The position numbers were made by a program, and so were the translations under genes. A model generated the notes under the pieces. It ran no database searches. It saw nothing but the letters and a program-made list of their open reading frames with translations, and had not been told where the DNA came from. Below are positions 1-12,522 of a stretch of 16,654 bases of DNA, piece by piece. This stretch comes from CAIKBL01 sp043734785 (GTDB lineage Bacteria > Pseudomonadota > Gammaproteobacteria > Ga0077536): assembly GCA_043734785.1 (NCBI GenBank), contig JAYTEX010000109.1:1-16654 (forward strand). Direction: 5' to 3'. How positions within the stretch are numbered: position 1 is the stretch's first letter; each line of letters starts with the position of its first letter.

Positions 1-1098
1 ACCTATACGGAGCCGCCACCCCGCTGGCGCGATGATTTTCAACGGGACCGCGATCGCATCATCCACAGTGCGGCCTTCCGACGCCTTGAGTACAAGACTC
101 AGGTCTTCGTCAATCATGCCGGCGACATGTTCCGCACCCGTTTGACCCACTCGCTGGAGGTCGCGCAAATCGCCCGCACTATCGCGCGCGTGCTGGGTGT
201 TAATGAGGATCTCACGGAAGCGATTGCCTTGGCGCATGATCTGGGGCACACGCCTTTCGGGCATGCGGGTCAAACTGCGCTTAACGCCTGCATGCGCGCG
301 TTTGGCGGTTTCGAACACAACTGGCAGTCGCTGAGAGTGGTCGAGACACTCGAGGAGAGGTACCCGGAGTTTCCGGGCTTGAACCTTTTGTTCGAGACAC
401 GAGAGGGCATACTCAAGCACTGTAGCGTTGCGCAGGCCAGGTTGTTGGGGGAATTGGGGCACCGGTTTCTGACCGGCAGCCAGCCATCGCTCGAAGCACA
501 AATTGCCAACGTGGCGGACGAAATTGCCTACAATCACCATGATATCGATGATGGTCTGCGTGCGGGGTTGTTGGATGTCGAGCAACTACGAGCGTATGCC
601 CCGTTTCTGGAAACCGAACGCAGCGTCGCGCGGAAGTGGCCACAAATGGACTCCAAACGCATGCGATATACGGTGATTCGCGAGATGCTCAACTATTTTG
701 TCTCTGAATTGATCGACTCGACGGTGGCGCGCCTCGATGCGTTGGAGATCCGCACGCTTGAAATGGTTCGGGCGCAAAAGATGCCATTGCTCGATTTCAG
801 TGTGGCGACGACCCCTGTGCACCTCGATTTGAAGCGTCTATTGCGGCGCCAACTTTACGAACATCCACGGGTGCTGGAAATGGCTGAAAGATCACAAGCG
901 ATAGTCCGCGATTTGTTCGACGTTTATATGAATGATCCCGCAGAGCTTACCTCGCGAGAGACATTCTCCAGCGTCGACGCACAGGCGCGGATGGTCTCGG
1001 ACTATATTGCGGGGATGACCGATCGGTTTGCGATTGCGGAGCACGCGCGACTCGTACATGCCGGGCGGCCAACTGACGTATTAGGGGAAATATCGTGA
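1..1098 (+). CDS. dgt: dGTPase-like dNTP triphosphohydrolase (HD domain), 5' end cut by window
   Basis: The frame is open from base 1, so the true start lies outside; 365 residues are visible, against roughly 375-390 usual for this dGTPase-like subfamily, so only a short N-terminus is missing. Counting from the first codon, the family signature RDRDRIIHSAAFRRL lies near residues 20-34. The HD metal-site residues follow: H50 in RTRLTHS, then H79 and D80 in AHDLGHTPFGH. FEHN with H106 and the ADEIAYNHHDIDDGL block around 173 are also typical. Enzymes of this family hydrolyse dNTPs to deoxynucleoside plus triphosphate in the cytosol and so tune dNTP pools; the exact substrate preference cannot be read from sequence. 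Its TGA stop overlaps the GTG start of the next gene (GTGA), which implies translational coupling. An aroK-aroB pair upstream would fit the neighbourhood but is not visible. Confidence 0.93.
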   Translation, partial: TYTEPPPRWRDDFQRDRDRIIHSAAFRRLEYKTQVFVNHAGDMFRTRLTHSLEVAQIARTIARVLGVNEDLTEAIALAHDLGHTPFGHAGQTALNACMRAFGGFEHNWQSLRVVETLEERYPEFPGLNLLFETREGILKHCSVAQARLLGELGHRFLTGSQPSLEAQIANVADEIAYNHHDIDDGLRAGLLDVEQLRAYAPFLETERSVARKWPQMDSKRMRYTVIREMLNYFVSELIDSTVARLDALEIRTLEMVRAQKMPLLDFSVATTPVHLDLKRLLRRQLYEHPRVLEMAERSQAIVRDLFDVYMNDPAELTSRETFSSVDAQARMVSDYIAGMTDRFAIAEHARLVHAGRPTDVLGEIS

Positions 1099-2795
1099 AT
1101 GCTGACCAGCCCAACCTGGAAACGGCGCGCCTAATGGTGGCCCCGGAATCACTGGCTTTTGCCCGCGAGGTGGGGCCGCGCGGGCTGTATTTGAGCCCGA
1201 CGTTGCAGCAGAGACTCGATCTCATTGAGCACCTGATCGAGTTTGGTCGACAAATCATTGTGCTGAGCGGAAACATCGACAGTGGAAAGTCGACTTTGCT
1301 GAATTATTTCATGGATGCGCAACGTGCCAGCTGGTACCCGATCCGGATCCATGCAGGGCCTGGCCTGACCGCAGAGGGGCTGCTTGGTCTGCTCGTTCGG
1401 GACTTGGGTATTGCTTCCGATGCGCCCGATGATCAGGTCTCCAGCGATCACGTGCGACAGCGCATCGCCGTACTCGAACGCGCCGGGAAAGTGGTCGTGC
1501 TGCTGGTGGACGATGCCGAGCAGTTATTGCCGGAAACTGCGACGATGGTGGTTAAGCTTGCACACGCGGATGACCAGTTCGCCGAACTCCGCGTGTTGTT
1601 GGCGGCGGATCTTGATCAGTCGGCGTTACTCGAAACGCTGCAGCGCGCGCATCCACAGCATGGATTGGTGCATCTCGTCGAGATCCCGCGCTTGATCGAC
1701 ACGCAGATCCAATCTCTGATCGAGCACCGTATGCGGGCTGTCGAACTCGACGCGGCCGATTATTTTTCTGCCGACGACTACGCGAGCATCACGGCGTCCG
1801 CCGACGGCAGGGTGGGCAAGGTAGTCACCCTGGCCCGCCAGCACATGGCCGGGATTTCGGCGCCGGCGGCACCGCAGGATCCGCCACGCGCCGGAATTGC
1901 TGGCCTCACCCGTGGGCACGTGAATCTGGTCTTTGGCATCCTTGCGGCTGCAGCCATTGCGGTCGGCGCGTGGTGGGCGACGCGTAACCCGCTCGAGCTT
2001 TCGAGCGCGCAGACTGAGACCGTTGAGTTGACGCCATCGTCGGCAACATCGATGGCCGAGACCGACAATTTGAGTTCGCCAGCGACCCCGCCATTGACGG
2101 TTGAAAGCGAATCGGAGGTGCCCGTGTCGGCGTTGGCGCAGGATAACGACGCAGGCAAGGGATCACCGATGCAAGTCCCCGTGGCACCCATCCCGTTACC
2201 GGAGGTGGCGCGCGAGAATCCGCGACCCACCGTGACCGCTGCCCCGCCCGTGCCCGCCGAGTTGCCCCCCCCCGCGGCGACGATTGCGCCTGAGGTGGTC
2301 GCGCCGAATCCGTTGCTGAGCAACCGTGGCACCGCGTCACCGGCAATCGCCCCGAAACGCAAACCGCAACCAGCGCCAGCCGCGGCGCCGCCACGTGTCC
2401 CGGCGCAAGTGGTGATACCACGACCGGCGGCGCCAAAACTTCTGGCGAAAACCGTCGCCATCAAGGCGCCTTCCGTGGCCATTCCAGCAGAATCCTCCGT
2501 CAAGCATTTCTCCGCAGACTGGTTGCGCAAACAGCCGGCCGGCGCACACACGCTGCAACTCTTTGGCGTACGCGAACGCAGCGCTGCCGAGCGCTATCGG
2601 GTCCAGCACGGAATCATCACGCAAAGTGCCGTATTGACAAGCACCCTCAATGGAAAACCCTGGTATGTGGTGGTGTACGGGTACTATCCGAATCGCACGG
2701 CTGCGGTGACTGCGGCGACCCGCTTATCTGCTTCCCTGCGTGACACGAAGCCTTGGGTCCGTTCGATTGGGAGCCTGCGCGGCGCGCTACAATAG
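1095..2795 (+). CDS. damX: DamX-like membrane protein: AAA ATPase, one TM helix, SPOR domain
   Basis: This 566-residue protein has three parts. Residues about 30-250 form an ExeA/DamX-type AAA ATPase with Walker A GNIDSGKST (59-67) and a Walker B-like strand VVVLLVDD (133-140). A single hydrophobic helix follows at about 276-295. A long Pro/Ala-rich linker (about 300-485) leads to a C-terminal SPOR domain (about 487-566, including KPWYVVVYGYYPNRTAA). The expected topology is an ATPase in the cytosol and a SPOR domain in the periplasm; SPOR domains bind denuded septal peptidoglycan, so a role in cell division is likely. E. coli DamX lacks the ATPase part, but many other gammaproteobacterial versions carry it. 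The GTG start at 1095 is chosen because it overlaps the dgt stop and follows AGGGGAAA at 1083-1090. A nine-C run at 2265-2273 lies in the linker. The gene symbol is by analogy. Confidence 0.85.
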   Translation: MNADQPNLETARLMVAPESLAFAREVGPRGLYLSPTLQQRLDLIEHLIEFGRQIIVLSGNIDSGKSTLLNYFMDAQRASWYPIRIHAGPGLTAEGLLGLLVRDLGIASDAPDDQVSSDHVRQRIAVLERAGKVVVLLVDDAEQLLPETATMVVKLAHADDQFAELRVLLAADLDQSALLETLQRAHPQHGLVHLVEIPRLIDTQIQSLIEHRMRAVELDAADYFSADDYASITASADGRVGKVVTLARQHMAGISAPAAPQDPPRAGIAGLTRGHVNLVFGILAAAAIAVGAWWATRNPLELSSAQTETVELTPSSATSMAETDNLSSPATPPLTVESESEVPVSALAQDNDAGKGSPMQVPVAPIPLPEVARENPRPTVTAAPPVPAELPPPAATIAPEVVAPNPLLSNRGTASPAIAPKRKPQPAPAAAPPRVPAQVVIPRPAAPKLLAKTVAIKAPSVAIPAESSVKHFSADWLRKQPAGAHTLQLFGVRERSAAERYRVQHGIITQSAVLTSTLNGKPWYVVVYGYYPNRTAAVTAATRLSASLRDTKPWVRSIGSLRGALQ

Positions 2796-2835
2796 TCCTC
2801 CCCCGCACACGGATGCACTCTGCGTGAGGCGACGT

Positions 2836-2841
2836 TATAAT
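2836..2841 (+). promoter_or_regulatory. Candidate sigma-70 -10 box upstream of gltB
   Basis: The hexamer is an exact TATAAT in a GC-rich spacer. The best-placed upstream hexamer (ATGCAC, 17-base spacing) is a poor -35 and there is no TG extension, so either an activator is needed or the match is by chance. Start-site mapping would decide this. Confidence 0.45.
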
Positions 2842-2854
2842 CCCCGTCCTTTTG

Positions 2855-2869
2855 TCCCGAGCGCCGGGA
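2855..2869 (+). repeat. Small hairpin in the gltB leader
   Basis: TCCCG and CGGGA form a perfect 5-bp stem around the loop AGCGC. It lies about 14 bases after the TATAAT box, so it would sit near the 5' end of the transcript. No T-run follows, so it is not an intrinsic terminator. An alternative pairing, AGCG with CGCT slightly downstream, competes with it. Confidence 0.4.
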
Positions 2870-2916
2870 TAACGCTGGGTGACTCCGGCTCGAGTGAACG
2901 ATAGATGGCGTAATCG

Positions 2917-2927
2917 AGACCAGGTCT
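2917..2927 (+). repeat. 11-base palindrome AGACCAGGTCT in the gltB leader
   Basis: The site is a perfect inverted repeat, AGACC-A-GGTCT, about 47 bases before the gltB start codon. Its symmetry fits a dimeric regulator, but its position downstream of the predicted promoter would make it a roadblock-type operator. No regulator family is recognised. Confidence 0.35.
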
Positions 2928-2973
2928 AACCATAGTCCTTGACCCTCAGAATCCCTGATAACAGGTAGCAACC

Positions 2974-7579
<4,606 letters not shown>

Positions 7580-7587
<8 letters not shown>

Positions 7588-9025
7588 GATCACCGGTTTC
7601 CTTGAGTTTGGACGGGACAAACAGCCGTATCGACCGGTTGCCGAACGTCTGCGCGATTGGCGTCAGGTCATGGAACCGTGGCCAGTGGAGCCGCTTAACC
7701 ACCAGGCTGCGCGGTGCATGGACTGCGGCGTCCCGTTCTGTCATCAGGGCTGCCCGCTCGGCAATTTGATTCCCGACTGGAATGACCTCGTCTATCGCGA
7801 GCGCTGGCGCGAGGCAATCGATCGTCTGCACGCGACCAATAACTTTCCGGAGTTTACGGGCACCCTGTGTCCGGCGCCGTGTGAAGGCTCCTGTGTGCTC
7901 GGGATCAACGACAGTCCCGTCACCATCAAGGCAGTTGAACTCGCGATTATCGATCGTGCCTTTGACGAGGGTTGGGTGGTTCCCATGCGCCCGCGCCGCG
8001 AAACCGGCAAACGGGTGGCGGTGATTGGCTCGGGACCGGCTGGGCTCGCGGGCGCACAACAGCTGCGGCGTGCGGGGCACAAGGTTACGGTGTTTGAACG
8101 CGATGACCGAATCGGCGGGCTCCTGCGCTACGGAATCCCCGAGTTCAAGATGGAGAAACGCGTGCTTGATCGTCGCCTCGATCAGATGCGGGCGGAAGGC
8201 GTCCAATTCCAGGTGAATACGAACATTGGCGTGAACGTGCAGACCGCGCAAATTCAACAGGATTTCGATGCGGTGCTCCTCGCGGGGGGGGCAACCGCTC
8301 CGCGTGATCTGAGTTTACCGGGGCGCGAGCTCGCGGGCGTTTATTATGCGATGGAGTATCTGACGGCTCAGAATCGCCGCTTGGAGGGAGAGCAAATCCC
8401 GGAGCGCGACTTCATCAGCGCCAAGGACAAACAGGTCGTGATTATCGGCGGCGGGGATACCGGGGCGGATTGCCTGGGCACGGCTCATCGTCAGCAAGCG
8501 CAGCACGTCGCGCAACTGGAAATCATGGAGCGCCCACCGGGCCTACGCGGCGCCGATAACCCGTGGCCCGAGTGGCCGCGCATCTATCGCACGACTGCCG
8601 CGCATGAAGAAGGCGGCGAACGCCTGTATGCGGTCTCGACCAAACGTTTCATCGACGATGGACACGGGCACGTGAAGGCGCTGGAGCTGGTGGCTGTCGA
8701 GATGAAGCATCGCGAAGGCCGCATCGAATTCGACGAAGTCGCCGACTCGCTGCACCAGATCCCCTGCGATCTGGCGCTACTTGCGATGGGGTTCGTGGGG
8801 CCCGAACGCCCGATCCTGGAGCAGTTCAAGGTCAAGCTCACGGAACGTGGTAATGTCTGGCGCGATCCGAATTGGATGACCTCAGTGTCCGGCGTGTTCA
8901 CTGCGGGCGACATGCAACGCGGCCAATCGCTGATCGTCTGGGCCATCGCGGAAGGCCGCTCGGCGGCGCGTGGCATCGATCATTTTCTGATGGGCGAGAG
9001 CGACCTGCCCGCGCCCCTGCCCTGA
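7580..9025 (+). CDS. gltD: Glutamate synthase (NADPH), small (beta) subunit
   Basis: This 481-residue flavoprotein takes electrons from NADPH through FAD and passes them through Fe-S clusters to GltB. The N-terminal cluster-binding region carries cysteines at 46, 49, 54 and 58 (CMDCGVPFCHQGC) and at 97, 101 and 105 (CPAPCEGSC). The FAD-binding GSGPAG is at 150-155 and a second Rossmann motif, GGGDTGAD, at about 290-297 binds NADPH. The start is the ATG at 7580: it begins the usual MAKITGFLEF, follows GGAGG at 7568-7572 with a seven-base spacer, and overlaps gltB by eight bases. An upstream in-frame start at 7496 would add residues unlike the family. The overlap suggests coupled, near-stoichiometric synthesis with GltB. 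A run of eight G (8284-8291) lies in the coding sequence. Confidence 0.97.
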
Positions 9026-9039
9026 GCCGGCGAGGACCC

Positions 9040-10092
9040 ATGGAAATCAAGCCCTCCGCGCGCTTTCTGCGCGCATTACGGCGCGAACCCACCGATTGCA
9101 CGCCGGTTTGGTTGATGCGCCAGGCCGGTCGTTACCTTCCCGAGTATCGCGCGACGCGCGCGCGCGCCGGTGACTTCCTACGCCTGTGCAAGACACCGGA
9201 ACTGGCCTGCGAGGTCACCTTGCAGCCACTCGCGCGTTTCCCGTTGGACGCCGCGATATTGTTCTCGGACATATTGACGATTCCTGATGCCATGGGACTC
9301 GGCTTGACGATTGACGAAGGCATCGGGCCGCGTTTCAAGTCTCCGCTGCACGACCCGAGCGCAGTGGCGCGTCTCGGCGTGCCGGATCCCGAGACTGAAC
9401 TTCGCTATGTCACCGATGCGGTCCGCCTGGTAAAACGGGAACTGGGAGACAGTGTCCCCCTGATCGGGTTCGCTGGCAGTCCCTGGACTCTGGCGACTTA
9501 TATGATCGAAGGGGCGGGAGATCGTGACTTCAAGCGCGCTAAAGCATGGCTATACAGTGCACCGGCGGCGCTCGATGCGTTGCTCGGATTGCTAACCGAG
9601 GCCGTGACTCAGTATCTCAATGCACAGATTGCGGCTGGGGTCGACGCAGTTATGGTGTTTGATACGTGGGGCGGCGTGCTCACGACAGACGCTTATCGGC
9701 GATGCTCGCTGGCACCCATGCAGCGGATCGTGCAGAGCCTAACACCAGGGATTCCGAGCATTCTTTTCACCAAGGGGGGTGGCCAGTGGCTCGAACAGAT
9801 TGCGGCCAGTGGTTGCGCCGGTGTCGGCGTCGATTGGAGTGTCGATCTGGCGGATGCCAGGCGCCGCATTGGCGATTTGGTCGCGCTGCAGGGTAATCTC
9901 GATCCGGCGATTCTGCGCGCACCGATTCCGGTCATCGAGCATGAAGTGGACAAGGTGCTTGCCGCGTTTGGGCGCGGCAGCGGGCATATTTTTAATCTCG
10001 GCCACGGCATTACACCCGATATCGATCCAGAACACGTCGCGGCGATGGTGGCGCGTGTGCACCGTCAGAGCCAAGTCGCTCCTTCGCGCTGA
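9040..10092 (+). CDS. hemE: Uroporphyrinogen III decarboxylase
   Basis: This 350-residue protein matches the usual 340-360 of the family. It decarboxylates the four acetate side chains of uroporphyrinogen III to give coproporphyrinogen III in cytosolic haem synthesis, without a cofactor. The N-terminal signature WLMRQAGRYLPEYR is at 24-37. The substrate-binding Asp is D77 in LFSDILTIPDAMGL, and the conserved C-terminal His is H322 in NLGHGITPDIDPEH. The ATG at 9040 lies 14 bases after the gltD stop and follows GAGGA at 9032-9036. Longer in-frame extensions reach back into gltD and are not plausible. Cotranscription with gltBD is likely. The gene converges on lnt with 31 bases between the stops. 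Confidence 0.97.
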   Translation: MEIKPSARFLRALRREPTDCTPVWLMRQAGRYLPEYRATRARAGDFLRLCKTPELACEVTLQPLARFPLDAAILFSDILTIPDAMGLGLTIDEGIGPRFKSPLHDPSAVARLGVPDPETELRYVTDAVRLVKRELGDSVPLIGFAGSPWTLATYMIEGAGDRDFKRAKAWLYSAPAALDALLGLLTEAVTQYLNAQIAAGVDAVMVFDTWGGVLTTDAYRRCSLAPMQRIVQSLTPGIPSILFTKGGGQWLEQIAASGCAGVGVDWSVDLADARRRIGDLVALQGNLDPAILRAPIPVIEHEVDKVLAAFGRGSGHIFNLGHGITPDIDPEHVAAMVARVHRQSQVAPSR

Positions 10093-10101
10093 ATCAGCCT
10101 T

Positions 10102-10123
10102 GGCGCAAACCCTTTCGGGGGCC
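10102..10123. terminator. Weak hairpin between convergent hemE and lnt
   Basis: The spacer folds as GGC-gcaaa-CCC-tttc-GGG-g-GCC. This gives two short stems separated by an internal loop, and the shape holds on either strand. No T-run follows in either direction, so it is at best a poor bidirectional terminator. It is listed because both transcripts must end near here. Confidence 0.25.
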
Positions 10124-11593
10124 TCATTCTGCCGCGAGTTGGCGCACCGGCCGCCATACCGCGATCAGGGCTAGTGCGAGCACCAGCAAAACCGGCGCAT
10201 GTCCCCAGCGCACGAAGGGTGTCGCGCCGGTCCGAGCGACCGCGTGGCCGGTCAATACAAAAGATTTGAACTGCGGCGAACGCGCGATCACTTTGCCACG
10301 TTCGTTGATGATCGCCGAGATGCCGGTGTTGGTGGCGCGCAGTAGGTAACGGCCTGCTTCCAGCGCCCGCATGCGGGAAATCTGCAGATGCTGATGCGGC
10401 GCAATCGTGTCGCCGAACCAAGCGTCGTCGCTCACGTTCACCAGGAGGTTAGCGAGTGGCAGTGATTTAATGATTTCGCTGGCATAGGCATCTTCGTAGC
10501 AAATCGACACGCCTAAACGCAAAGCGCCATAGCGCAGCGGCATCTGCATGGAGGGGCCAGGCGAAAAACTCGACATGGGGATGGTCAGAAAATTTAAGAC
10601 GGGACGCAGCCACCGATCGAAGGGTAGATACTCGCCGAACGGCACCAGATGATGTTTGTCGTAGCGTTGGTGATCCGTATTCAGCAGCACCACGCTGTTG
10701 AAATAGGGGCCGGTATGTCGATCGCCAGTCGGGATCCCGACCAGCAGCGCGGTCCCGTACCGCGAAGCCAGCTTCCCCAGGCGCGCCAGCGTGTCGGGGA
10801 TCTCATCCGGGAATGCCGGCACCGCCGTCTCGGGCCATAACACCAGATCTCGGCCCCAATGCGGCGCACTGAGCGCTTCGTAAAGTTCCAGGTTACGGGC
10901 CCGAAACTCGCCGCGCCATTTGATCGCCTGTGGCACTGCGCCCTGCACCAAGGCCACTGCGCGTGTTTCACCTTCGGGCGCGGTCCAGGTGATCTGCGCA
11001 CTGCCCCAGCCGCCACCGGAGATGACAAGCATCGCGAGTCCTGCGCGTGCGCGGCGCTCAGACCACACGAGGACCAGGCAGGCGGCGAGCATTACCACCG
11101 CGAGACTTACGCCGTGCACGCCGAATATTGGGGCGAAGCCTGCAAGCCAGGAATCGGTTTGGCTATAGCCTAGCAGTAACCAGGGAAATCCGGTAAACAG
11201 CCAGCTGCGCAACCACTCCCCCGCGACCCACACCGCAGGCATCACCACCAGTAAGCGTAGCGTCTCGTTACGAACCGGAAAGCGCGCGATCGTATAACCA
11301 GCAAGCGCGATAAAGAGCGCGAGCATCAGCACAAACAGCACCGTCATCGAGATCGAGAATGCATAGAGCGGCAAACCAAATTGATGGATGCTGACCTGCA
11401 CCCACCACACGCCGTGACCGAACATTCCGATGCCGTAACACCCTCCCAGGGCTGCGCCGCGTGCGGGTGTTACGTTGCGCCACAGGGCGAACAGTACGGC
11501 CATCGACACGACAGCAAGGGGATAGAACCCGTATGGCGCGAACGCACCCGCCAGCGTGGTACCGGCCCCGAGGGCGAGCAGGAGTTTTAACAT
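10124..11593 (-). CDS. lnt: Apolipoprotein N-acyltransferase
   Basis: This 489-residue inner-membrane enzyme adds the third acyl chain to the N-terminal Cys of lipoproteins, the last step of lipoprotein maturation in Gram-negatives. The N-terminal part (about 1-200) holds several hydrophobic helices; the periplasmic nitrilase-like domain spans about 205-450, and a final helix lies at about 463-480. The catalytic triad is visible: E255 in LWPETAVP, K313 in YDKHHLVPFGEYLPF and C365 in GVSICYED. The ATG at 11593 gives the usual hydrophobic N-terminus. No clear Shine-Dalgarno sequence precedes it, which is unusual here. It is the last gene of the miaB-phoH-ybeY-corC-lnt operon, 36 bases after corC. 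Confidence 0.97.
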   Translation of the reverse strand: MLKLLLALGAGTTLAGAFAPYGFYPLAVVSMAVLFALWRNVTPARGAALGGCYGIGMFGHGVWWVQVSIHQFGLPLYAFSISMTVLFVLMLALFIALAGYTIARFPVRNETLRLLVVMPAVWVAGEWLRSWLFTGFPWLLLGYSQTDSWLAGFAPIFGVHGVSLAVVMLAACLVLVWSERRARAGLAMLVISGGGWGSAQITWTAPEGETRAVALVQGAVPQAIKWRGEFRARNLELYEALSAPHWGRDLVLWPETAVPAFPDEIPDTLARLGKLASRYGTALLVGIPTGDRHTGPYFNSVVLLNTDHQRYDKHHLVPFGEYLPFDRWLRPVLNFLTIPMSSFSPGPSMQMPLRYGALRLGVSICYEDAYASEIIKSLPLANLLVNVSDDAWFGDTIAPHQHLQISRMRALEAGRYLLRATNTGISAIINERGKVIARSPQFKSFVLTGHAVARTGATPFVRWGHAPVLLVLALALIAVWRPVRQLAAE

Positions 11594-11629
11594 GACGAGT
11601 GAGAGGCGATCTTGATCCTGCCAACCAGA

Positions 11630-12514
11630 TCAGCCATCGTCCTCGGGACGCGGCGTGGAGGCCGACATACGCAGCACACGCAGCATCTTGACTCTTCTGC
11701 GATCGGCGCGCAGGACTTTGAAATTGAAACCATCGAAGGCGATCTCATCACCGCGCACCGGGACGCGCCCGAAATGGTGCACCACCAGGCCGCCGATGGT
11801 GTCGTATTGGGAGTCGGGGAGCGTGCTACCGAAGAACTCGTTGAAATGGGCGATCGGCGTGCGCGCCTTCAACGTAAACCGATTGGCGCGATGTTGCCGG
11901 ATGTACTCCTCGTCATCCACATCGTACTCGTCATCGATATCCCCCACGATTTGTTCGATGACATCTTCGATGGAGACCAGCCCCGCGACCTCTCCGTATT
12001 CGTCGACGACGATTGCAAGATGGTTCCGACTCAGCCGGAATTCGCGCAAGAGTATGTTCAAGCGCTTGCTTTCCGGGACGAATACCACAGGCCGCAACAC
12101 CTCTCGGATCTCGAACGGATACTGCGCGTTTGCCGCGAGCGGCAGCATATCCTTCGCGAGCAACACGCCCAATACCTTCTCGTGTTTGCTATCCACTACC
12201 GGAAAGCGTGAATGCGCCGACTCAATCACGGCGGGCAGAAATTCCTGCGGCGTCTGATCGATCTCAATGAATATCATCTGTGAGCGAGGCACCATGATGT
12301 CGCTCACCTTGAGTTCGGAGACAAGTAGTGCGCCTTCCATCATGCCCGCTGTGTCGGCGTCGATCAGATGTTCGCTTTCGGCGTCCTGCAGGAGTTCGAT
12401 CAGTTCCATGCGCGCCTTAGGTCTGGGCCGGAGCAGCCTAGCCAACTTATGCACGAAGAAGTTCGTGAGCCTTGACTGTGCGGGTGCGGGTTTACTGGAA
12501 ATTCTTTCTTTCAT
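11630..12514 (-). CDS. corC: CorC/YbeX-type CBS-domain protein
   Basis: With the chosen start the protein has 294 residues, close to the usual length of about 290. It has two CBS domains (about 70-130 and 135-195) and a C-terminal CorC/HlyC domain (about 212-285), with no membrane segment. Family members have been linked to magnesium/cobalt efflux, and YbeX to ribosome-related metabolism; the molecular role is not settled. An upstream in-frame ATG at 12574 would overlap ybeY by 52 bases and add 20 residues unlike the family, so the ATG at 12514 (MKERISSKP), eight bases after the ybeY stop, is preferred. No strong ribosome binding site is seen before it, so reinitiation after ybeY is likely. 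Confidence 0.93.
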   Translation of the reverse strand: MKERISSKPAPAQSRLTNFFVHKLARLLRPRPKARMELIELLQDAESEHLIDADTAGMMEGALLVSELKVSDIMVPRSQMIFIEIDQTPQEFLPAVIESAHSRFPVVDSKHEKVLGVLLAKDMLPLAANAQYPFEIREVLRPVVFVPESKRLNILLREFRLSRNHLAIVVDEYGEVAGLVSIEDVIEQIVGDIDDEYDVDDEEYIRQHRANRFTLKARTPIAHFNEFFGSTLPDSQYDTIGGLVVHHFGRVPVRGDEIAFDGFNFKVLRADRRRVKMLRVLRMSASTPRPEDDG

Positions 12515-12522
12515 GTAAAGGG

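Larger units (their letters stand above)
2796..2973 (+). promoter_or_regulatory. Promoter and leader region of gltBD-hemE
   Basis: This 178-base spacer between the damX-like gene and gltB holds a perfect TATAAT at 2836-2841 but no good -35 hexamer 16-18 bases upstream. If transcription starts near 2848, the leader is about 126 nucleotides long. The leader carries a small hairpin (2855-2869), an 11-base palindrome (2917-2927) and a short TCAG/CTGA inverted repeat (2946-2958). A Shine-Dalgarno-like AGGT at 2963-2966 precedes the gltB ATG at 2974. The region is the obvious place for nitrogen- or amino-acid-dependent control of glutamate synthase, but I do not recognise a known riboswitch or a specific regulator site. 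Confidence 0.55.

Noticed and set aside
1778..2551. Long open frame (257 codons) antisense to the damX-like gene
   Set aside because: It mirrors the Pro/Ala-rich linker, giving a low-complexity Gly/Ala product with no family resemblance.
2788..2793. TACAAT at the end of the damX-like gene as a second -10 box for gltB
   Set aside because: It is inside the coding sequence and has no acceptable -35 at normal spacing.
2905..2913. Minimal open frame ATG-GCG-TAA in the gltB leader
   Set aside because: It has no Shine-Dalgarno sequence and only two sense codons; chance is the simplest explanation.
9155..9167. Alternating CG run in hemE (and a similar one at 7524-7535 in gltB), possible Z-DNA
   Set aside because: Both encode ordinary Ala/Arg residues in conserved genes of a GC-rich genome; short runs are expected by chance.
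11612..12211. Plus-strand open frame of 199 codons opposite corC
   Set aside because: It is fully antisense to a well-supported corC, with no domain and no ribosome binding site of note.
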